Below are positions 56,250 through 64,000 of a DNA stretch of 64,000 nt, in pieces. Numbering within the stretch: position 1 is the stretch's first letter; each line of letters starts with the position of its first letter. The DNA comes from Sorghum bicolor (lineage: Eukaryota; Streptophyta; Magnoliopsida; Poales; Poaceae), in assembly GCF_000003195.3 (NCBI RefSeq), contig NC_012877.2:24509838-24573837 (forward strand), read 5' to 3'. A program made the translations under genes and the position numbers. Under the pieces are notes generated by a model. It saw only the letters and a program-made list of their open reading frames with translations, made no database searches and was not told where the DNA came from.

Positions 56250-57900
56250 TGTTGACGGTCCTTAAGTATCAAATTTAATTATCAAATAAACAAAGAAAAA
56301 GATCCAAATGCAATCGACATCCAGACTTAGGGTTTTATCTGACAGAATTCCACGAGTTTTGGTGTTTATCTATTTCTACAGGGGGTTATCAGGAATTATG
56401 GAGGAAAGGCCCACACATCGGGTTTACATAGAGATATTAACGTGCCGCGCAATTATCTAACATCTAGAAGAGTCCAGAAGCCACGGAAACGAACGGGAGA
56501 CCGGACGGGCTCGAGGGCAGGGCGCCCGCCCTCCCCCCTTGGGCGCCCGCCCTGACCACGAGGTCAATCAGCTTCAACTTCACGGATCATGCTCCACCGA
56601 CCTAAAGGATCAAGGAAAACTATGCGATTAATGTCGGTTTGATCCGACGGCCCACATTCACTTGGAAGGACTATATAAGTAGACCCCCTGGCTCCTGGAG
56701 GAGAGGACCTCTGAACCCTAATTCATTATCTATCTTAGGAGAAGAAGCCTCTGATCAAGCCCTAGAGCCACCACATCAATTAGATCTCTAGTTTAGCATA
56801 GCTACATAGGATTAGAACTAGAAGGAGTCAACCTTCGATTGGTTTCCGCATCTGTCAAGAGGATTCTTGGTAATTCCTCTATTGTTCTTCAATTGTTCAT
56901 CTTTGTTCTTCGATGTTATGAATATGACTTTGTTCAACTTCAATATATTGATTATGACTTTGCTCTACTTGTTTATATTCGCAATTATATTGTTCTTAGT
57001 TTATCATAGTTATATGCTTGTCTTAGTTAGATTGGAATTATATACATGTTTAGGATCGTATAGTGTTTATCCATGTGTACAGTGGGTAAATGATAAGTAT
57101 TGTGTAGGCGTGGTGCCTATACCGTATTTATCTGCAATTGTACCCTATATGCCAGATCGCGGGGTAGTTCGTGGTAGTGATAGCTCCATTGATTCTTGTA
57201 TAGTCCCCCTCTCGTGTATAGGTCTGGCAGAGCAACATTATTACAGGGGAGTGATTGCTATGTTTCTCATCTTCCTTGATAATATCACTATGCATGGGCG
57301 TAATCCTGTCTCACAATGATTGCCAAGTATAATTGCACTAACTATGATATACTAGACTTTATAGTTAAGAATAACATAGGAAATATTCTTGTAGTTCGTC
57401 CTAATTCCATGCTAATGACTTGCTATAATATCTATTGAGGTGCTTATCATATTTATATGTGGCTAAGTTATGCTGATCAGATTAATTATCTTTGTCACCA
57501 TTCATACTTTATCTGTCTTTTATGTGACACTTATTCCTGTATGAAAGAGATAGATAAATGCTCTCAATTATACATGCAACGATAGATACTCAATCTTATA
57601 TTCCATTCCATAATCAACATTGATGATTAGAAATCCCTTCCCAGTGGTAAAAATATAAATAACGATGCCTGGAACTTCCCGGTTAAAATGCTACATCGGT
57701 ATTAATCTGTGTGCTTGCAGATCTCATTTATTATTTATTTAGAAGAGCAATTGCATATTTCAATACCGCGTCTCTTATGTTATGCTGGGGATGACAACTT
57801 GGCTTAAGTGGCATGAGGGATAGGTTTGGCATTTTTGGCGCCGTTATCAGAACTAGAAAACTAAGTCTACTTTTGGTAGTGACGTTGAGAATGCCCAACA
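56250..57900 (+). repeat. 5' LTR of element J
   Basis: 1651 bp from TGTTGACGGTCCTTAAG to GAATGCCCAACA. It carries a GGGCGCCCGCCC pair (about 56519-56553), a TATA box CTATATAAGT (56671-56680), and near the end a primer-site-like GGCGCCGTTATCAGA stretch (about 57837-57851) inside U5. Confidence 0.92.
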
Positions 57901-57908
57901 AGCATTTT

Positions 57909-57926
57909 TGGCGCCGTTGCCGGGGA
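57909..57926 (+). other. Primer binding site of element J (tRNA-Asp)
   Basis: TGGCGCCGTTGCCGGGGA, 8 bases after the LTR. Perfect match to the G, A and K sites. Confidence 0.9.
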
Positions 57927-58059
57927 AGGTTGATTACTAATCAGGAATGAATATGGAATTTTGAGTCATCATTCGCATCACTAATATGATTGAGATTATC
58001 AATTCTCTCATATAGTTTTACCCCGATACTTTTGTATTTTATTTTATGTAGGGTAATGT

Positions 58060-58646
58060 ATGAATAGAAGACATCTTCCATGAAGTTTTGTTGACAATCC
58101 CGAAGCATTATTCGGAAAAACAAGAGCCAAGCTCAAGAAGAGATCATCAACACTTCAGCACGAAGCTTCATCCAATCAAGAAGATCACCGAAGTTTCACC
58201 TGGAACTTGTCTTCAAAATTCGAAGTCATGGCGAACAAATCGATGACAACTTTGAGATCAACATCCGTATGGACCTGCTGCACTATGGACAACATCCGTA
58301 CTAGACCTGCTGCAGAGATTGATGACAACTTTGAGATCAAGCCTGGACTTATCAACATGGTGCAATCTAACCAGTTCTGTGGGGAGGCACACGAAGATGC
58401 TAGTGCTCATCGATGGCAACTTTGAGATCAAGCCTAGACTTATCAACATGGTGCAATCCAACCAGTTCTGTGGGAAGACACACAAAGATGCTAGTGCTCA
58501 TCTCTAACACTTCCTGGAGATTTGCAGCACATTCACCATATCAGAAGTCCCCAGAGATGCTATACTACTTCGCCTCTTCCCATTCTCATTGTTGGGGAGA
58601 GTGAAGCAGTGGTTCTATGCTACAAAGGAGAAGAACACTACGTGAG
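58060..58646 (+). pseudogene. J gag N-terminal fragment (decayed)
   Basis: The start matches H and K (MNRRHLP) but a stop follows at 58081-58083. A 91-bp tandem duplication (58321-58411 and 58412-58502) shifts the frame, with a further partial repeat before it (about 58239-58320). It is cut off by K at 58646. Confidence 0.85.
58321..58502 (+). repeat. 91-bp tandem duplication in J gag
   Basis: Units begin GATGACAACTTTGAGATCAAG (58321) and GATGGCAACT (58412) and both end GATGCTAGTGCTCATC. The period of 91 is not a multiple of three. Confidence 0.88.
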
Positions 58647-60291
58647 TGTTGACGGTCCTTAAGTATCAAATTTAATTATCAAATAAACAAAGAAAAGGAT
58701 CCAAATAAAATCAACATCCAGACTTAGGGTTTTATCTAACAGAATTCCATGAGTTTTGGTGTTTGTCTATTTCTGTAGGGGGGTATCAGGAAATACGGAA
58801 GAAAGGCCCACACGTCGGGATTACATAGAGATATCAACGTGCCGCGCAATTATCTTACATCTAGAAGACTCCAGAAGCCACGAGAAGGAAGCGTTGGCCG
58901 AACAGATCCAGGCCCTGGGCGCCCGCCCAGTTGACCTGGGTGCCCACCCCCTCCTGGAGTCCTAACAGGACTCTATTTCGGGAAACATCTCCACCGACCT
59001 AAAGGATCAAGGATAACCGTTCAATCAACGTCGGTTAGATCCAACGACCCATATTCACTTGAAGCGACTATAAAACCAGACCCCCTGGCCCTTGGAGGAG
59101 AGAGCCTCTCAACCCTAATTCATTATTCTCAAGGGAGAAGAAGCCTCTGATCAAGTTTAGAGCCACCACATCAATTAGACATCTAGATTAGCATAGCTAC
59201 ACAAGATTAGAACTAGAAGGAGTCAATCTTCGATTGGTTTCCGGATCTGTCAAGAGGATTCTTGGTAATTCTCTAATTTTTCTTCTAATCATCTTTGTTC
59301 TTCAATATTATGAATATGACTTTGTTCTACTTCAATATATTGCTTATGACTTTGCTCTACTTGTTTATATTCAAGATTATATTGTTCTTAGTTTATCATA
59401 GTTATATACTTGGCTTAGTTAGATTGGAATTATATACATGCTTAGGATCGTATAGCGTTTATCCATCGGATCCATGGGTAAATGATAGATATTGTGTAGG
59501 CATGGTGCTTATACCGTATTTATCTGCGATTGTACCCAATTTGCCAGATCGCGGGGTAGTTCGTGATAGTGACAGCTTCGTTGATTCTTATATAGTCCAC
59601 CTCTCGTGTATTGGCAGAGCAACATTATTACAGGGGAGTGATTGCTATGTTTCTCATATTCCTTGCTAATATCACTATGCATGGGCGTAGTCTTGTCTCG
59701 TAATGATTACTAAGTATGCTTGCACTAACTATGATAATGCTAGACTATATAGTTGAGAATAACTTAGGAAATATTCTTGTAGTTCGTTCTAATTCCATGC
59801 TAATGACTTTCTAGAATATCTAATTGAGGTGCTTATCATATTTATATGTGGCTAGTTATGCTGATCAGATTAATTATCTTTGTCACTATTTATTACTTCA
59901 TATATCTTTTATGTGACACTTACCCCTGTATGAAAGAGTTAGATAAATGTTCTCAATTATAGATGCAATGATAGATACTCAATCTCATATTCCATTCTAT
60001 AATCAATATTGATGATTGCTAATCCCTTCCCAGTGGTAAAAATATAAATAACGATACGTGGAATACTTCCCGGTTAAAATGCTACATCGGTATTAATCTG
60101 TGCGCTTGCAGATCCCATTCATTATTTATTTAGAAGAGCAATTGCATATTTCAATACCGTGTCTCTCATGTCATGCTGGGGATGACAACTTGGCTTAAGT
60201 GGTATGAGGGATAGGTTTGGCATTTTTGGCACCGTTATCAGAATTAGAAAACTAAGTCTACTTTTGGTAATGATGTTAAGAATACCCAACA
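58647..60291 (+). repeat. 5' LTR of element K
   Basis: 1645 bp, TGTTGACGGTCCTTAAG to AATACCCAACA. The TATA box is CTATAAAA (59068-59075). The GC motif pair upstream is degenerate (GGGCGCCCGCCC at about 58917-58928, then GGGTGCCCACCCC). A U5 stretch GGCACCGTTATCAGA (about 60228-60242) corresponds to the J one. Confidence 0.92.
59068..59075 (+). promoter_or_regulatory. TATA box of the K LTR
   Basis: CTATAAAA followed by CCAGACCCCCTGGCCC, the same arrangement as in the other LTRs. Confidence 0.65.
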
Positions 60292-60299
60292 AGCATTTC

Positions 60300-60317
60300 T
60301 GGCGCCGTTGCCGGGGA
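60300..60317 (+). other. Primer binding site of element K (tRNA-Asp)
   Basis: TGGCGCCGTTGCCGGGGA, 8 bases after the LTR end. Confidence 0.9.
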
Positions 60318-60451
60318 AGGTTGATTACTAATCAGGAATGGATATAGGATTTTGAGTTATCATTAGCATCACTAATATGATTGAGCTTATCAATTCTCTC
60401 ATACAGTTTTACCCCGATATTTATCCTATTTTATGTTATGCAGGGTAATGT

Positions 60452-63101
60452 ATGAATAGAAGACATCTTCCCGGAAATTTTGTTGACAATCCCGAAGCAT
60501 TATTCAGGAAAACTAGAGCCAAGCTCAAGAAGAGATCATCAACACTTTAGCAAGAAGCTTCAACCAATCAAGAAGATCACCGGAACTTGTCTTCAGAGTT
60601 CGAAGCCATGGCAGACAAATCGATCCGTGAGTTCTCAGCCCCCACTACGGACAACATCCGCACTGGACCTGCTGTAGAGATCAATGGCAACTTTGAGCTC
60701 AAGCCTGGACTTATCAACATGGTGCAATCCAACCAGTTATGTGGGAAGGCACACGAAGATGCTAGTGCTCATCTCCAACACTTTCTGGAGATTTGCAACA
60801 TATTTACCATATCAGGAGTCCCCAGAGATGCTATACTACTTCGCCTTTTCCCATTCTCACTATTAGGAAGAGCGAAATAGTGGTTCTATGCTGCAAAGGA
60901 GAAGAATACTACGTGGGCACTCTGCTCCACGAACTTTCTGGCTAAGTTCTTTCCTATGGGCAAGACCAATGCTCTCCGTGGGAAAATTACAAGTTTTCAG
61001 CAACAACATGATGAATCTGTTCCAGAAGCATGGGAGCGCTTCCAAGACTACATCCTAGAATGTCCCCATCATGGAATGGAGAGGTGGCTATTGATGCAGA
61101 CGTTTTATCAAGGGCTCGGCAATAGTGCCTGAGAAACCATGGATGCTGCAGCTGGAGGAGCATTCCTATCACTTACCATATCACAAGCCATAGCTCTTGT
61201 GGAGAAGATGGCGTCCAATCAAGGCTGGAATGAAGAGAGGACCCAGACACGCAAGATAGGTGGAGATATGCATCAGCTCAAGGAGGTAGACATGCTGTCT
61301 GCAAAGCTAGACCTGCTCATGAAGAAGCTCGATGATAGAGCTAGAGATAAGAAAGAAGTTATGCACATCTACGACTCTCACATGACTTGTGAGGAGTGTG
61401 GAGATACTGGACACTCAGGCAATCACTGCCCTGAGATGCTTGAGGATGTGAACTACATCAACAATAACAACAACAACTACTACGACCGTCCTCAACAAAA
61501 CCAAGGTTGGAATCAACAGAGGCCTAACTACTTAGGTAATTATCAAGGTAACAATTCTTACAACAATAATAATAATTTTCCACCTCTAAGAGAGTTAGTG
61601 TCTAATCAAGGAAAGCTAAAGGATAACCTATCTAAGAAATTGGCATCTAATGATAAAATGTTAGAAAATATAAATAATAGAATGGATAATTTCTCTACTA
61701 CTATCAAGAATCAAATTAGCATTAATAAAATGGTTGAATCTCAGTTAAATCAAATAGCTGCTGCTGTTCCTACTACTAACCCCGGTATACCATCACAACC
61801 GGAAGGATTAGAATCAGCAAATCTTGTAGACATGTTTGATGCAGGTAACTACTGGAGTGACCCCTTCACTGAAGTTACTACTGACCTTCTGCCGGTCAAG
61901 AGAGGCGATCCAGGATGCCCCGTCATCCCGATCTCCATCGGCATGGTGGACGTCCCAGAAGCACTCTGTGACTTTGGCTCCAGCGTCAACATTATACCCA
62001 GGGTACTCTATGAAAAATTCTTTACATATCCTTTATTAGAAACAACCATGTGTTTGCAGTTTGCAGATCAGACGATAAGTTTTCCAAAGGGAATATTGAA
62101 GAACCTCTGTGTCCGAGTTGGTACCTTATATGCCCTAGCACACTTTATGGTGATAGAGACCGGTAATGATGAGAGAGCACCCATCATCTTAGGGAGGCCA
62201 TTCTTAAACACCTCGGGAGCTGTCATCTACGCTAGTGCTGCCAAGATCAGTTTCTACATCAAAGGGAAGAAGGAGACGTTTTCCTTCAAGAACAAGACTA
62301 CACAAATCCCAGATCAATCCAGACGTGAATCAAGGAAGAGGACCAACAGGAGGAACAAGAACAAACAAGTATGGACCGAGTCAGCTAAGATGGTCACTGT
62401 AGTTCATGGAGGTCAAGATCATCAACTTAAGTCACCATTTTTGACCAAGAAGGACGACCCAGGAATGCCAAGCATCTATTGCTCTATAAATGGATACAAC
62501 TTCTACAAGAGGACTTGCGACACCGGATCGGGCGTCAACATAATGGCCACAGTCACCTATCGGCTCTTGTTCGGAACCATGCCCCTAAAACCAACATACA
62601 TTTAGCTCCAGATGGCAGATCATACGTTCGAGAAGTTAAAGGAATAGTAACTGATGTCCCTGTCAAAATAGACGATCATTTTGTCTACACAGACTTTCAG
62701 GTTATTGACATGGGAGAAGACGAATACGATCCACCCATCATCCTTGGAAGACCGTTCCTCACCACCGTTAAAGCAGTCATCTACATTGAAACCAGAGAAG
62801 TCCATACGCACTTGCCCTCAGAAAAGGTACGCTGCTATTTTAATGACCCTAACTATATCGTTGAAGACTCTAAGCAGGTCAGAAAACGACGCAACCGCAA
62901 CCAGAGGAGGCAGATCATCAAGGTCGGATGGGCAGACTATGAAGGAGAAGTAGTGAGGTGAGAAAACATACAGTTTAAACAGAATTATCCAGAGGAGACC
63001 GTAGCACGGAGTCAGGTATGGAAAGAGAAGATAACTATACATGAAGAGGAGGCGCTGCCGGAAGTACCGACTCCGCCACCCAACGAATCCTAGGACGACT
63101 G
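60452..63101 (+). pseudogene. K gag with zinc knuckle and two tandem retropepsin-like domains
   Basis: The frame opens at ATG 60452 (MNRRHLPGNFVDNPEAL). In-frame stops occur at 60548, 60878 and 61130, then it is open from 61133 to 62602. Order: Athila gag blocks (to about 61200), CEECGDTGHSGNHC zinc knuckle (about 61390-61435), Asn-rich linker, retropepsin-like domain 1 (CDFGSSVN, Asp codon 61970-61972; IILGRPFL about 62183-62206), domain 2 (CDTGSGVN, Asp codon 62519-62521; IILGRPFL about 62736-62760), basic tail. A TAG at 62603 and a one-base loss near 62630 (by comparison with H) interrupt domain 2. There is no RT afterwards. Confidence 0.88.
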
Positions 63102-64000
63102 AGAAAACGGAGAGTCCAATTCGGAGGACTTAAAAACACCGAACGCCTTGCCAAGAGGTAAACTTGGTAGTTATCCTTTCCCTTTCAATTATTTTAAATA
63201 GTTTGCTTAGTTAATCAAGTTCATACTATCCTAAAAAGAAAAATAAAAATATTAAAGAATAGTAAGCCCCATGTGAGTATACGAGTACATTCATTGTGGT
63301 GGCATAAAAATAAAATAAATATTTCTTTTCTGCTTCATAAAATGAAAATATAAAAATAGAGAGTAACACTTATTGAGGAGGCTCAACATGATAAAGGCTA
63401 GATGTTTACGCTAACACTTAATCAGTTCCACAAAGCTCTGTTGTCTATTTGAGCTCCACAGAATTTAAGAATGAAGAAGACTAGCAGACGGAGGACATTC
63501 TAATCGCTGTTAAGATACTGCTGACTTTCAAATACACCTCTGCCACCTGCTAGTTACATCAATAGAAATTACGTTAAAATTCAGCTTGGGGGAGAGCACC
63601 CACATTTATCCCAATAAGTATTTCTATCTATCTATCTTTACACTTATACTATATTAAAATATAAATATAAATAACTATGAAAAACCAAATAAAGATTTTG
63701 TGCCTATATAAATATATGTCTTTTGCTTAGTGTGTTTAATAAATAAATAAAGTGGCTATGCTAAACTGAATCTTAATAATGAAACTCTAGCATGGATATG
63801 ATGAATAGTTTCTCTGCTTAATTTTTCAAATTTGAGTTCTCTCACTTGTTTAGACATAACTGTTATAATTTAAAGCTTGCTCTAGACCTAAACTTGTGGG
63901 ATGAAAACTTGATCTAAAGTCTATGTTTTTAACGGATGCGATATGGGAGCTGCTTATCTGTTCCTAGAGATGCTAAAATTCTGGAGAGTTTTATCTTTAA
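63102..64000 (+). other. K interior, 3' non-coding module
   Basis: No coding frame. It matches H (minus, about 24250 down to 23400) and A (about 45720-46600) in order, including TAAGCCCCATGTGAGTAT (63263-63280) and CAGCTTGGGGGAGAGCACCC (about 63582-63601). The latter contains a purine-rich tract well before the real LTR end. Confidence 0.7.

Larger units (their letters stand above)
56250..64000 (+). mobile_element. Element J: gag-bearing non-autonomous element, split by K
   Basis: 5' LTR 56250-57900, primer site 57909-57926 and a decayed gag start (58060-58646), then K. It inserted in F pol; the left flank is AGCTG (56245-56249). The rest of J should lie beyond K, outside the window. The LTR and gag are the H/K family. 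Confidence 0.85.
58647..64000 (+). mobile_element. Element K: gag and double-protease non-autonomous Athila-like element
   Basis: 5' LTR 58647-60291, primer site, gag, zinc knuckle, two retropepsin-like domains and the shared non-coding 3' module; the 3' LTR lies beyond the right edge. The left flank is GTGAG (58642-58646) in J gag. There is no RT or integrase in the 3.7 kb interior that is visible, and the 3' non-coding module has already begun, so none is expected. Confidence 0.88.

Noticed and set aside
56867..57319. A 150-codon frame present in J, K (59295-59669) and, inverted, H (21053-21490)
   Set aside because: It is in the LTR leader of each element. Its recurrence follows from LTR homology; frame length varies among copies and the hydrophobic content comes from AT-rich sequence. 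A conserved small leader ORF cannot be fully excluded but is not supported.

Overview
This window contains no host gene that I can support. It is plant nuclear repeat DNA, most likely from a grass: Athila-type Ty3/gypsy retrotransposons with a tRNA-Asp primer site, two CACTA (En/Spm) DNA transposons, and a large non-autonomous LTR element. The density of nesting suggests a gene-poor, pericentromere-like region. Species cannot be read from the sequence.

Layout, with target-site duplications (TSDs) read directly. Element E (plus) enters from the left and ends with its 3' LTR (796-2076). Element F (minus, Athila type with pol) is the scaffold: 3' LTR 2108-3517, then its interior in pieces (3518-3678, 20434-20468, 51322-56249), continuing beyond the window. 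Three elements sit in F. G (minus, 3679-20428, TSD AGTAC) carries a decayed gag-pol and is itself split by L (5539-14234, TSD GAATC, no coding capacity). H (minus, 20469-51316, TSD CTTGG) is split by A (plus, 26171-49036), and A is split by CACTA-1 (28071-32577, TSD CTT) and CACTA-2 (34135-44795, TSD ATT). J (plus, from 56250) is split by K (plus, from 58647), which runs off the right end.

How the parts relate. G and F have RT, RNase H and integrase. A, H, J and K have gag but no recognisable RT or integrase within the window; only H is seen from one LTR to the other apart from A, while J and K are cut by K and by the window edge. All share terminal bases, the tRNA-Asp primer site (where present), a purine tract and an LTR promoter block with G, so they look like non-autonomous partners of pol-bearing Athila elements. 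The most unusual feature is in H and K: gag is followed by two tandem retropepsin-like domains and then a long non-coding 3' region. CACTA-2 carries both standard En/Spm genes, a TNP2-type transposase (with one in-frame stop and a 324-bp in-frame tandem duplication) and a TNPA-like gene whose start codon lies inside the last transposase exon. CACTA-1 lacks transposase but holds a gene-like, intron-like cargo. Both CACTA elements contain short tRNA-like modules.

The interior has one assembly gap (53193-53414). Most short open frames in the window are LTR or antisense noise. Coordinates of LTRs, TSDs and primer sites were read base by base; similarity statements are by eye, without alignment software.
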